64,000 nucleotides of DNA. Source: Linnemannia schmuckeri (Eukaryota; Mortierellomycota; Mortierellomycetes; Mortierellales; Mortierellaceae). Both the position numbers and the translations under genes were made by a program. This document shows, piece after piece, positions 43,067 to 54,859 of the stretch. Each line of letters starts with the position of its first letter. Position 1 is the stretch's first letter. Below the pieces are notes generated by a model. It did not search any database. It saw only the letters and a program-made list of their open reading frames with translations, and was not told where the DNA came from. The stretch covers positions 868,001 through 932,000 of the forward strand of contig JANATG010000018.1 in assembly GCA_029449235.1 (NCBI GenBank), given 5' to 3'.

Positions 43067-45258
43067 AAACAAAAACAGACTGACACAAAAACCAAATCTA
43101 CATTTATCATTATCTAGCATCGAGCATCTAATGAACACAAATATACTCTTTTTTTTATTCTCCTTCAAGACGGCTTTCATCATACCCTTACTCGATACTT
43201 GTGGGCGTTCGTGTGGAGAAGAAATGACCCGGTTGTGCTAACGTTCGTTGACTGTTTTGACCACGTACCCCCTACTCTATTGACGCCTAGCTCGGCACTC
43301 AATTCTTCCAAACCAAATGAACTTGTGTGTATGTGTATGAATGGATGGAAGGTGATTCACATGCAAGAGTGCATGAAGAATTCGAAGAATGTTGACATTG
43401 ATATATGTATGTACATCATGGCTCTGCTCTTTGTAATTGAAACAAAACAGACAAGTCGAATGAAAAACGAGTGCTGCCCATGGTTGTCCAAGTTGGAGAG
43501 TAAGAAAAAAAAACAAAAGGGATAAATGTACTTGCAACCCAAAATGAAGCGCAGAGCGAGCATAGGAAAAACGATCGATTGCAGGAGAATATGCAAGAAA
43601 GGAGAATGAGAAAGAGAAAGTGATGATAGGTCAGAAGAAAGGCGCGAGAGCAAAATGAGAAGCATATGGGCTTACACTAGGCTGCTGTAATGCGAAGCGA
43701 AGGTTGATTGCAAGCAAAAAGGAAAGGAAAAGCGCTCATTTTCCTCTTGAAGGGAGACCACTCGATGGGTCTGCTTCATACAGCTGATAATGAATTGATG
43801 AATGAGAGGAGTAGAAACGTGAACGCATTATCTTTCCTTTCTGCCTTCCTTGCACTTCCCCTTTGTATTTTTCGATCGGTCGACCGATCGTTGGAAATAT
43901 AAGAGCGAAAAGAGAACAGTGCTAAAAGCACGAAAGTGGTGCGAATCCCCTTTCCACCCCTGCCTTAGTTTTTTCTTTATGCTCTCGCCACTTATGAGCC
44001 AATACCGCGTAGGGTTCGCACGTAGAGCACTGTCATTCTCAAATGACACCGCGTCTCTCGTTCGTTTCTCTCGCTCTCTTTCGCCCAGTCTCTGTATTCC
44101 CTCCTTCCGTTAGACGAGCAGAGCACCGTGCACCATTTAGTTCTGCGGATATTGATTAGTTGTTTTTGTTTTGTTTTCCACATCTCCTGGGCACAAGGAA
44201 GCATGAGATGAGGGAAAGTAACAGGTTGAGAGAGTGATAGAGAGGGTGGGCGTGAGATAGACAGACAGGGAGAGAGAGGGCTCACATCCTCTTCCTTCGT
44301 TCCGCCACTTCCACTTTTCTTCGTTTACTCTTGTGCGCATGAACACAAAATGCCCGTGCCTATACACACAAACATACAGGTAATAAACAAAGACGTCTTG
44401 TCAGCTAAAACAAACATGCCAATATAAAACCGCCATTGCGCACTTGAATATACAACGCACTCGCTAGGAAAGCCCCTTCCGTCTCTTGTGATGATGTTCT
44501 TTCTTCTCCCTTATTTCCCTATCATTTTCGCCTCAATTTTCCATGCTACTATTTTTCTTTCCCTCCGAGGAGATATGGTACCATCCCACTTTCCTTTCCA
44601 GCTTATAGGAAGAGAACGAGAGTGCGTATGATAGTGAAAGAGAGAGACAGAATAATGATCACCTGCCATTTTTACAGATCCTCCTTGGTTTATTTACACC
44701 CTTTTCGCCGTTGTAATAATACGATCTTGACCAAAAGCATGCCATGGCGGGAGTTTGGGAGAGCATGATGAAGACAAAACCACTCAGACACTGCTTCTGA
44801 AGAGGAAAAGAGTAGGCCGATCGCTTTTTTGTGTTTTTTTTGGTGCGTTCATTTTTTGGAAGATGATTGGTTTTCTCACCTATCTCCTTTTTTTATGCAT
44901 AGACAACTAACTTCAAAGAACCAACAGTTGTGTTGATTCTTTTTGCTTATGGGCATTTATCATGCGCCCGCGGTCTCGACCTTTTCAACAAAAAAGGAGG
45001 GAGGGCAGAAAAGTAACGATCGCCTCTATGAGCGGCATCGAGAGAAGCATAAATAGCCTACCCTCCCTCACGTACACTGTATTTTTTTTCTTTTCGTCCC
45101 TGGTTTGATTACTTTCTGTTCCATCAGTCAGACACATAGCCACTCACATCTCTGCCCTGAACTCAACCATCTCACTCTGCACTCTCATCACGTAGCAACT
45201 CTCAACTTTTAACCCTCTCAACTCACCTTCCACTTTCTCAGCAACCCAAAATCAAACA
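43067..45258. other. Intergenic region, no gene seen
   Basis: About 2.2 kb between two plus-strand genes. Composition is mixed with short purine-rich stretches. Frames such as 43199-43525 and 43357-43665 overlap on opposite strands, lack domains and contain no splice-linked conserved exons. A pyrimidine-rich leader precedes the monooxygenase from about 45060. Confidence 0.55.
45048..45056 (+). promoter_or_regulatory. Possible TATA element of the monooxygenase gene
   Basis: CATAAATAG about 205 bp before the ATG at 45259, followed by a C/T-rich leader that begins near 45060. Position and sequence fit a TATA element; no other evidence. Confidence 0.35.
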
Positions 45259-47346
45259 ATGGAAGTCAATCCCACAGTATTGATTGTAGGAGCAGGCATC
45301 GGAGGCCTCTTCCTCGCCAATCTGCTGCAACATGCCGGTATCGACTATGAGATCTTTGAACGCTCAGCTCAGGTCAAACCCCTTGGCTCGGCAATGGTCG
45401 CTGGACCCAACATCCTCCCTGTCTTTTCTCAGTTGGGTCTTTTAAAGCAGATGGAGAAGATCTCCAAGCCGCTCAAGTGTTTGAATGTTTATAATGGCAG
45501 CCTTGATAAGCTAGGGACCGTCGAAGCCAACACCAAAGAGAGGTACATGTTTTTGCAAAGTGCTTCGGTTATGAAACATATCGACCGTCGTGGCTGTCAC
45601 CATGTATCAGATCTAACCTTGTTCATTTCAATTCTAATGTAAAAACAGAGCTGGATACTACTCACTGGTTTTTGCGCGTAAGAACCTCTACGCCCTCCTC
45701 CTCTCCCAAGTCCCTCCCCACAAGATCCACCTCTCCAAAAAGATCCTGTCTATGCAAGAGCTCGAAGACGGCGTTGCCATCCACTGCAGCGACAAGACTC
45801 GCTACGTAGGCGATATCCTCGTAGGGGCCGATGGTGCCTACAGTGGTGTCCGTCAATCCCTCTATCGTCAACTGGCTGCTGCCAAATTGTTGCCCAAGAA
45901 TGATGAGGAGGATCTGTCGATGAGGTACACTTGTCTTGTGGGAACTACTGAGTCTTTGGACCCAGTAGAGTTTCCATACTTGGGGGATGATTTTGCACAT
46001 TTTGAGATTGTCCTAGCCAAAAATTCTTCAGAATCGGTAAGTTGGAAGGAATGCTGGTTGTTTATTTTTGTATTACCTCATGTTTTTTTTATTTGTAGTT
46101 GTGGAGTGTGCCTTGTCTTTGTGCATGGGTAAAAAAAAGGGCCACAGGGAGGTTGGAAGGGAGACAGCGATGAAAATGTCCATTTTTAGGAATGACTTCA
46201 TCCTTCGATTCGCACCGCCACTCCTCCCTCCTCCATGCTTACTTATCCATCTCTTCCCTTCTTATTTTGCAAAACAACATCAGGTGGCATGCTTCACAAT
46301 CCCAGACAACAAGATCTGCTGGCTCTACACCGTCCAACTCTCTGCTAACAGTCCTGACGAGCGATTCAGCAACTCTGAATGGGGTCCCGAAGCGACCCAG
46401 GCAATGTGTGAAAAGATCCGTCATATCAAGGCACCCTTTGGACGGACCATGGGGGACCTGATTGATGTCACCCCCAAGGACTCGATGTCCAAGGTCATGC
46501 TCGAAGAGAAACTTTTCCAGACTTGGTACCATGGACGTACTGTCCTTATTGGTGATGGTGCGTATTATTATTTTTTTATCTTTCGATTCTGTGCATTTGT
46601 TTTGTGATGTACATGAATGGGATTGTTATGCTTCTTACTGACATGCCTATGTTTCTTACTCTCTGTTTGGGATTGTCTCTTTATTTAATATAGCTTGTCA
46701 CAAGGTGAGGCTTGATTTTGACATATTTTGTTTGCAAGGTCCACAATGCCAGCCAGCTCTGTCCACTTTCTCTAATACGACAAAACTAACATTGCCCAAC
46801 GTTTCTGATACAAATATAGATGCTACCAAGTGCAGGACAGGGCGCGATCAACGCAATGCAGGACGCAACGATCCTAGCCAACTGCATCAACGACATTAAA
46901 CACCTTGACCGCGACAGCATTTCGGCTCATCTGAAGGACTATCAGGACCAACGTTACCAATTCGCAAAGATCCAATTCGAGACCAGCAAACGCTTTGCTG
47001 TTATCATGGGCGGTCAGGTAAAAAAATGGCGACAAAAAAAATACTTGTCTGAAAAATGGAACACCATGTAGTATAGGTATTTCTTTACCCAAAAAAAAAA
47101 AAAACTGACGCATATGATGATTTTTCTTCATCTTGCAATATAATGCCGTAGACGTGGACGGAGGCATTGATTAGGAAGGTGGTACTGGCCTACATGCCCA
47201 AGTCGCTGAACAGGAGACGGCAGGACAAGACCTGTGCCTACCAGCCACAAGCAAATTTCTTGAAACTGGCTCCTGAACGAGGCGAGATCGAGACTTTGCC
47301 ACAGGTGCCATCGAAACGCTACTCCTTTAACGCCAACTCGGTCTAG
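45259..47346 (+). CDS. FAD-dependent monooxygenase (group A flavoprotein hydroxylase)
   Basis: Six exons (45259-45542, 45649-46036, 46284-46557, 46695-46705, 46820-47017, 47152-47346) join in frame to 449 residues. The N-terminal Rossmann motif is VLIVGAGIGGLFLANLLQHA, with GAGIGG at 11-16. The FAD/NADPH DG-type motif is VGADGAYSGVRQSLY. The second FAD-ribityl GD motif begins at Gly314-Asp315 and continues ACHKMLPSAGQGAINAMQDA. These define single-component aromatic or salicylate-type hydroxylases, using NAD(P)H and oxygen. Exon 4 is only 11 nt and lies within the GD motif; the flanking splice sites (ATAG, GTGAGG) and phases fit perfectly. There is no signal peptide and no C-terminal membrane helix. 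Substrate is unknown; no biosynthetic cluster is visible nearby. Confidence 0.9.
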
Positions 47347-47665
47347 TGGAGGATCAGTCTTGCGCTCGTCCTCTCCTTCTTATCTTTATGCGCCTGACAA
47401 AACAACAAAGCAAAGCAATTTAATATATGTATAGGACAGTTTTTATGGGAATGGGAAGCATTGGGGTACACGATAATATTTACATCGACCAAATAATAAA
47501 ATCGAATGAACTTTGTATCTATAGCAAACTGTGTTTGTCGCTCGAAAGAAGGTGAGGGAGACAAAAAGGGATGATGGATGAGGTAGTAACGGAGGGTATA
47601 TACAAAATGACATGAAAAAATCCTGGTTATTTCCCGTAAAAAAAAAAAAAGAGAGCGTCGTCTCT
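47347..47665. other. Convergent 3' ends, no gene seen
   Basis: About 320 bp separating the stops of the monooxygenase (+) and the HAD phosphatase (-). It should carry both 3' UTRs; an A-run lies at 47640-47650. Confidence 0.55.
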
Positions 47666-49688
47666 TTATGGCTCAACAATAACGCCGCCACCATTTGGCG
47701 CAGAAGTAGCAATAGTCGCCAAAGATTCCTGCTGCAGTTGTTGACGCGCCTTTTCCTGCTGTTGATCAATCCACTCCTGAGCCATCTCCTGGACAGTCGC
47801 AAAGGTAACAAACGACCGATGAGGGATCGAATTGGCACGACACAGTTTTTCCAAAGATGTATTCTGACGGGCCAGAACGATATCTGAGATGAGCGCTGCT
47901 GGGAAATCGGAACTACCGTCGCCGCACCAGAGAATCTTGTCTGTCGAGGGGTTCTGGAGGTCATTTGTTCTTGCTTCTCGGAGCGCTATATTGAGGAATG
48001 AAGGAAGGAAGGAAGGGGGAAAAGGTTGGAGGACAGGAGTTGGAAGAGTTGGAAGAGGTGAGACTTTGTGTTATGAAGATATTTTGGGCCGTCGCACAGA
48101 CTGTAAGAAATTAGGAAGGGCGAACAATGACGAGCAAGGATGGAGAAAGTGGGCGTGTAGCGGAAAAACGAGTATTGGCGTGGCGAGAAGAAGGAAGCTG
48201 GAGCGGAATATCATCGGGTGCTCGATTGTAGTCCTGTAGGCGAACTGGCGAAACCGGCGAACGGCCATCAAGGAGGTGGACTTCGATTGGGTCAAGGAGA
48301 AAAGATGAAGAAGGGGGGGTGGAGGCTTGATCTTGGCTCTTCCTGGAAAACTTACCACGTCCTTTTTCGACACCGAATGGGCTACAGGTTGTGAAGCACA
48401 AGAAAATGGAGGCGAGGGGGGAATAAAGTTGAAAAGAAGGTGATGGTGAGCCAGAAAGAGAAGGTACAGACGTGGTTAGAGTTCCCCTTTAGGTTTACTT
48501 TTCCACTTCGCGCCGAGAAAAGGTGCGAAAAGTGCGACAAAGTTTTTTTTTTTTTTTTTTTTTTTTTTTGGCGAGTGAAGATGCATACGCAACGCCCACT
48601 GCGCAAGAGGTGGGCATAAAAAAAAAAAAAAAGACAAAAATAAAAACAACAACAAGCAAGCAAAGCACCAACAAAAGCCCAGACACACAACGACGAGAAG
48701 AAGCAACACAAAAAAAAAATGAGTGGCAAAAAATATCAGACCGTATGTGTCGTCCATCCATCTCTCAGAGCAAAAAATAAAAAATTACCTGCTGTCACGC
48801 CAGAGAATCCTCCAGGTTCCGTCAGGGCGAGTAGTGAGACCGTTGGCGCGGACGATGATTCCGTGCTTTACGCCCAAGAACCTGTCAAGCATCTCTTCAA
48901 TCAAAGGTTGGATGCCTCTATTTTAAGTTGTCGCCCACAAGAGAATAAAAAAATAACAACCACAACAACAACCATAAACAAAAAGAGAGTAAAAAGATAC
49001 AAGTAACAAAGTGTGTATGAGAAAGAGATAAGAAGAGAAAGATAAAAATAAAAAGTAGTGAGATACGTCAATGAATCAAGTCAAGAATAACTTTCATCTA
49101 GCAAGACACACGCCGCCTTTTTTTCAGGCACCATCAACATTCATCACTGATCAATCAATTAGAGAAAGGGAGCGAAACAGCCAAAACTATAATAGTCTTA
49201 CTTGTAACTTACATGCTAACAACAGTGATCGGGATCCGGTTCTCCTGACAAAAGGCGTGGAACTGGCGGAATCCAAGATCCAGTCGAACCCTGTACTTGG
49301 CATTCAACATCTCCACCTCCTCCTCTGTTGCGGACTCGTATTGTTGTCTGTCATCAAACGGCACCCTGTTGAATCCTCCTGTTGTTCCTGTCGACATTCC
49401 CGTAGAAACGCCATCCTGTTGCAGTAAAACATTATCCTCGGGGCTGACAAGGATATCAGCAGCCTCCTTGACAGATAACCGAAGATGATCCCACTTCATG
49501 TCCTCGGCTTTACGGAGCGAGACGCGTCCAGGCTCGGTCTCGGGCAGGCAATCGATCCGGTCCAATTCCTTGTGTCCTATCTGGTGGGCCAGTATCGAAT
49601 TCCCGGTATCTGTCAGAACCACCGTGCTGTCAAAGTCAGTATAGACGTGGAGTGCGGTGGTGGATGAGGTCATATTCGTTGGCGACAT
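47666..49688 (-). CDS. HAD-superfamily phosphatase, phosphoserine-phosphatase-like
   Basis: Four minus-strand exons (49688-49213, 48917-48789, 48381-48356, 47985-47666) join in frame to 316 residues. Motif I is YTDFDSTVV with Asp18 (nucleophile) and Asp20. Motif II lies in ITVVSIGIQPLIEEML, where the Ser precedes the exon junction. The late acidic motif is WCGDGSSDF. This arrangement is that of HAD subfamily IB enzymes such as MtnX-type and PHOSPHO-type phosphatases; many fungal members are annotated only as HAD-like. It hydrolyses a small phosphomonoester; the exact substrate cannot be told. There is an insertion of about 60 residues between motif I and the cap containing Gln/Gly/Thr-rich sequence, and a Gln-rich helical C-terminus. 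The third exon is only 26 nt (encoding PFGVEKGR), yet the phases match on both sides. Confidence 0.87.
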
Positions 49689-52600
49689 GTAGTAGATTTG
49701 TTTGTATTAGTTGGTTGGTTAATTGGTTGTTGCTGGCGTAAAAGCTTGAATTGAGAGGGGACGTTATGAAAGGTAGAGTGTAAAAAAAGAGGAAAATCTG
49801 TGATGGGAATGTGTTGGAGGTTTGGAGAGTAAAGGGGGGGAAAGAAAAGAAGAAAAAAGGAAAGGAAAAAGAGGAACGTGGACGGACCCTGCTATTTATT
49901 TGTTCGCAAACAAGAAAAAGTTTTTCTTTCTTTTCTTCTTTCGAACCCTGCCTTGTTTTGTTGTCGTAGGCTCTCAATGGTCCACCATCCACCATGTCCC
50001 TCTCTCCTCCCTTGCCTGCCTCTCCTTCCCAGATTATTTCGTGGGAGCTTCAGGCACAAAGATTGTTTGTTCCCAGTCCCCCATTCCCATCGTTGTTCTT
50101 TTTACTTTTACGTTTAACCCCTTGCTTCTTTTCGCATCCAAATATGACATCCACACTCGCTCGTCTGTTCCATCGGAATACCGAAATGGTCTTCTTTTTC
50201 CGATGAGGAGCCCTCCATCCTTCCATCAAAAAGATTTGTAAAGTGTATTACAATTTTCCAGTCAGTCTCGCTCGGTATGTAGTTGAATAAAAAGACAAGA
50301 TAACATCAGCAAAAACACAAATCATCTCCACCACATACTACTCACAGCCTCCCTCCCCACCCCCCTATTTCTTGCCCTCCTTCCTTTCCCCTTCTCATCC
50401 CTTCTCTCGGCTCTCTCATCTCTCGTTACTGCTCGTCTTACTCACCCATTCCCGTTCCCTACATTTCTCTGTAATGGTTCGCGCGCGCTTTGTCCTTCCT
50501 TTATTTACAGATATCAAAAGAGTGCCACAAAGGTCCCCGTTCGACGATTGTCAGTAACAACAACCACAACAACAACAAAACAACAACAACAACAAAACAA
50601 CAACAACAACACAAAAAAAACGCCCAATGTTCTTTTCGTTATTTTAGTATCTTCCTTCTCCATCTTTCCTTCCATCATCATTAACGAAATAGATTGCATT
50701 TTTTTTTTTTCCTCAACGGTCTATTTTCTTCGTTCTCTCTTTCGAAGAAATGGTTGCACAAAATAACTTTCCATCATCAAAAAAAAAAAAAAAAAAAAAA
50801 AAAAGATGACAACATTGAGTACGTTTGTCATTTTGGACACCTTGGAGGAAAAAAATCGGAGCCAAGAGAGCTTTGTTCATGCGACCCAGGGGGCGGACTC
50901 AAGGGGAGTGGAGGAGCGAGGAGAGAGGAGAGAGAGGGACGGAATGTAAGGGACGACGGTAAAACAATAGCGAACAAAGGGGAGAGAGGCAGAGAGGAAG
51001 AAGTGAGGAAGGGAGAAGGGAAGGAAAGGAGGAGCATCGTCTATGGTACCATTGTCAACAGGAGTTATAATGAGGACCCTTTTTTTTCCCTTTACTCGCC
51101 CTTCTTGTTTTTACCAAATAATCGGAGGCATAGAGAAATCTAGCTAACCTCAATCCTGTCTAGTTCAGAATGTGTTCAACACCGTTTGCATTCGTCGTTG
51201 TAACAATAAACAGTTAGTACATATTCAATGTTCTGGCCTTTTGAGATAAGGGAAAGGGTGGGTAGGGGGTACTAACGAAATAGTAGGATACTTCCGTTGT
51301 TCTACAATAATTCACTTTTTTTCTCACCCTCGTTCTTCAAGATGTATCTAACGTTGGTAGAAGGAACGGATGGGGACGAAAAAATAAGATGGGACAAGAA
51401 ACGGGAGATGGGATGGAAGGAAGAAAGGAAGAAAGGAAGAAAGGAAGAAAGGAAGGAAGATCTCCCAGGGTAAGGAGACAGAGAGAGTGAACAAAAAAAG
51501 TGACAGAGAGAGGGCAAAAGTTACTGTACAAATACGGTGAGTCCAATGGTGGTTGTTCGTTGTACTTATCCAGGAATACACACACTTGTTCAGAGTTTGC
51601 TCTCCCTTCCTTCCTTCCTTACCTCCACGCTCGCTCACCATCCGCTGTATATCTTTCTCTCTCTCCTCTCCCTTTCTCCATCCTCCATCCTCATTCTTTG
51701 TGGCCCATGGTACATGGCATGGTATGCACACACCAACAAAAAAAAGATCACGCGCCCCTGTCCTCTCCCAAAAAACACAACAAACAAAAACCAATAAACA
51801 ACAATAAGCACAAACAACAAATCAAACACAGCTTATTGCGTTTTTTGTAGACAGCAAAGGGGAAAACAGCGCAACGACCAGACCAGGGTAACAGGACGAC
51901 GGAACAAACAGAGGACGGTCAGATGGCCCCTCTTCCCTTGCATCCCTTCCGTTCTCTAAAGATAAATTGTGTTGAGGAGCAAAGCCCTTTTGCTCAAAAA
52001 TATAATTATTGTCCCAGCACAACCACCACAATTATCGTTCGTTCTCACAAGTCTCCTTTCTTGATCCTTTTACTTTGATCCCTGTCCCTCGCCCTCCTCA
52101 TTCTTTATCATTCCCCACCCCTATACCTTACAGTGCTTATTCGTTCTTTTCGCCGAGTTCCCAGTCCATTCACAAAAAAAAAGAAAAAGAAAAAAAAAGG
52201 TGGACAGCCCATTATACTTGTGTGCAACGGAATGAAGGAGTACTGTTGAGCAAGTCGGGGGTCGGGTACCCAACCGACCGACGAGACTGACAAGGTCAAG
52301 GACCCGGGCCCCTCAACCCCCCGCCCTCCATTACCTAGATTCGAGAGTCGAAACGCGCGGTTGTGATTTTGCTTTCGGTGGTCATACCCGACCCTGTTTA
52401 CTGAAATTGAAAAAAAATCGTAGTTTCACTAGCGCGGACCGAGGCGCGTGCTTTTCTTTAGACTCATTTCCGTTATTGCTAGTCTCTCTTTCACTACAAG
52501 ACATTGATAGACAAATGGACCTTAGAGTGGCGGTGAGAATTTGTGTGAGTGTGGCTGTGAGCATTAAGAAACTCACAATATCCCACTCTTAAAAAGTAGA

Positions 52601-52938
52601 CCATATCAAGTGGCTATTCTGCTCTCTTACGCCACGGTTTTGTTTCTGTTTTATACATCGCTCTTAGCATCAAAAGTTCAAAAACAGAACAGCCGCCAAA
52701 AAAGTATTACGGCATACAAACCACCCGTCCCCTTCCTTGAACACTCATCAACGGGTTTGCCGCTTATTTCTTTGTTTTGAAATACAACGCTCGTTGCAGT
52801 TGATAAATTAACCTGCTCAACAACCTAAGCGTCATTATTTGTCCAGCTTGAAGAGCTATGAGGGGAACAAAAGATGAACGATTTTAAGGGAAGGAGAGAG
52901 GAGAGAGGATAATTTATTATGTACAAGAGTGAAAAATG
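49689..52938. other. Gene-free region
   Basis: About 3.2 kb without a supportable gene. It shows alternating purine-rich and pyrimidine-rich stretches, a CAACAACAAC-rich run near 50560-50615, an A26 run near 50779, and GGAAGAAA repeats near 51420. A short GC-rich island at 52255-52330 has small inverted repeats (GTCGGG/CCGAC). No tRNA or known ncRNA consensus fits it. All long frames here are low complexity and overlap on both strands. Confidence 0.55.
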
Positions 52939-54859
52939 CTATGGTAATCTTGTTGGTGGTACCGTGGTGGCGACAGGCGCCTGTTCAGATTCAATAACAC
53001 CAGGCTGCTGTTGCCGGCTTTCGAGCTGGGGAGAAGTAGGCTCAACAATCGTGCTCGAAGTCGATCCATTTGTCGACCGCACGCTAGGGTTGGCGGTTTT
53101 ATCGATTTGAATAGAAGGGGAGCCGTGGTCGCCATGACTGGATGACAAAGGCCACTCTGCTCCACCACGCAATGTCCGCTCATGATCTGCCAAAGGCTCC
53201 AATGGAATGTCGTTGTTGTTGTGTAGCTGATGCAAAGATAGGGGTGACGACGGTTCTGATGAGTAATGCTGGTGATGATGGTGTTGATAATCGTGATGCT
53301 GTGGAAGGACATCCTTGCCACTTCGACTGGATTGGGATCGCTTGCCACGCCTTCTCCGTCCGGTATTATTTTCAAGCCGATGATCGACCGAGGTCTGTCT
53401 CTTCAATGCGGTAGCAGCAGCAGTAGCCCTGGCCCGTCTCCGACGGAGAATTAATCCTGCGGCAATTGCGCCGAGGACGACAACAACGCTGAGACCCAGT
53501 CCGACCTTGGCTCCGACGGATACTCCCGGGGCATAGTATTGGCCTGACCAAGTCATGTCACGCAACTTGATTATCGAGAGTGGTCTTTGAAGAAATCCAT
53601 CAGTATCATGGCCTACAATAAGAAAGAAAATTAAGCATGGACATGTTTCAAATAGCACGATTAATATCAATGTTAATCAGTCTGAAATCTGATTTCAGGA
53701 ACCATCACCTTGTCTTGTAGCGCCACTAAAATATGTCGTAAACATTACCTCCTACGACAACGACTTGGTCAAAGTTCGCCATGTGACAGCTGTGTCCCAT
53801 GATCCCCTTGGCAGGAAAGTTGGGCATCGTTGTCAGAGTCCATGCCCAGTTCTTGGTGTTCAAAATCCATGCGTCTGCAAGAGGCTTCATTGTCACTGGA
53901 TCTCCACCGCCAAACATGTAAATGTTGTTGTTGCGTAAGAAGGTGCATGTAAAGACTCGTGGTGGAGGAAACACTGTGCCGGAGAGACTGATTCGCGTCG
54001 CCTGAGGGGTCGCTGAGCGAACACTGTCGCTCGAGAAGGTATAGACGGCATCAAACGACGCGCAGTGGGTGGGGATCCCGTCCGCTCCTATCTGGTCGCA
54101 TCCACCCATAATCAACGTCGCATTCTGCCATGGCAAGTAAGTCAGGATAGGGGCGTAGAGGGCCGGTACTGCGTCGAGAAAGCCGCTGTAGGACCAGGTC
54201 ATCTGGTCCGAAGGTTTGTTGGTGTCGAGGATTGAGATTTCATTGGTAATCGCTGTGGCGTTGCATCCTCCAAACTCTATTAGCATTCCGTTCTTCTTGT
54301 CCAAAGCCGCCCCTGGTGAGTCGCGTCTGTAATCCTGCATCCGATTGACTGCCATTGTTGTGTTTCCTGGAACCCCTGGAAGATCGGCTGCTGGGCTCCA
54401 GGTATGACTGTCGGTGTCATAGACGGTTGCCGGCGAGCGACCAATGTTGTTGCGGTTACCGGTGACGATAAATCGGTTGTAGTCATTACTAGGCGCACCA
54501 AACGCCATTGCTGTTGCCATGGATGAATATGAGGAAGAGCCCTCAGTGTGGAATTCCCAGGGAATCTTGTCAGTATCAAATTCGTCATTGAGTTGGAGGG
54601 TCAGGAACTGGGAGGTGTACGAGGTTGGTGACGAGAGATTGGTGAGACCTCCATAGACAAAGAGCCGGTTCTCGAGGACGGCTGTGGCAGAGTAGGAGAC
54701 GGGTTGGTATGTTCCTGCAAAAGTTGTGCTGGCAAATGCTGACAGTGCGATCGTCAATGCAGTTGTGCGAGATACGAGTCCCCGACGAGCAGCCGTAGGA
54801 GTTGTCCCTGCAGGGACTGATTGTGAGGAGGAGGTAGAGGGGTGGGCCGAGCGGACCAT
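52939..54859 (-). CDS. Single-pass membrane Kelch-repeat protein 1
   Basis: Two minus-strand exons (54859-53749, 53612-52939) join in frame to 594 residues. A signal sequence or anchor (TALTIALSAFASTTFA) is followed by a beta-propeller of Kelch-type repeats: ENRLFVYGGLTN, NRFIVTGN, KNGMLIEFGG, NATLIMGG, NNNIYMFGGGDP, FDQVVVVGG. A single transmembrane helix follows (VGLGLSVVVVLGAIAAGLIL) with an RRRRAR stop-transfer. The cytoplasmic tail is His/Ser-rich and ends EQAPVATTVPPTRLP. The topology is type I: extracellular propeller, cytoplasmic tail. Sugar or cell-wall polymer binding is plausible for such propellers but not shown. It is a paralogue of the gene at 57038-59742, with an intron at the same propeller position (GG|G). 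Confidence 0.88.

Noticed and set aside
49822..50241. Plus-strand 139-residue frame starting MESKGGERKEE
   Set aside because: Its first part is the purine-rich antisense of the HAD phosphatase leader; the rest has no domain or splice support.
52255..52330. GC-rich island with short inverted repeats as a possible structured RNA
   Set aside because: No match to tRNA, 5S or snRNA consensus as I know them; the stems are only 5-6 bp.
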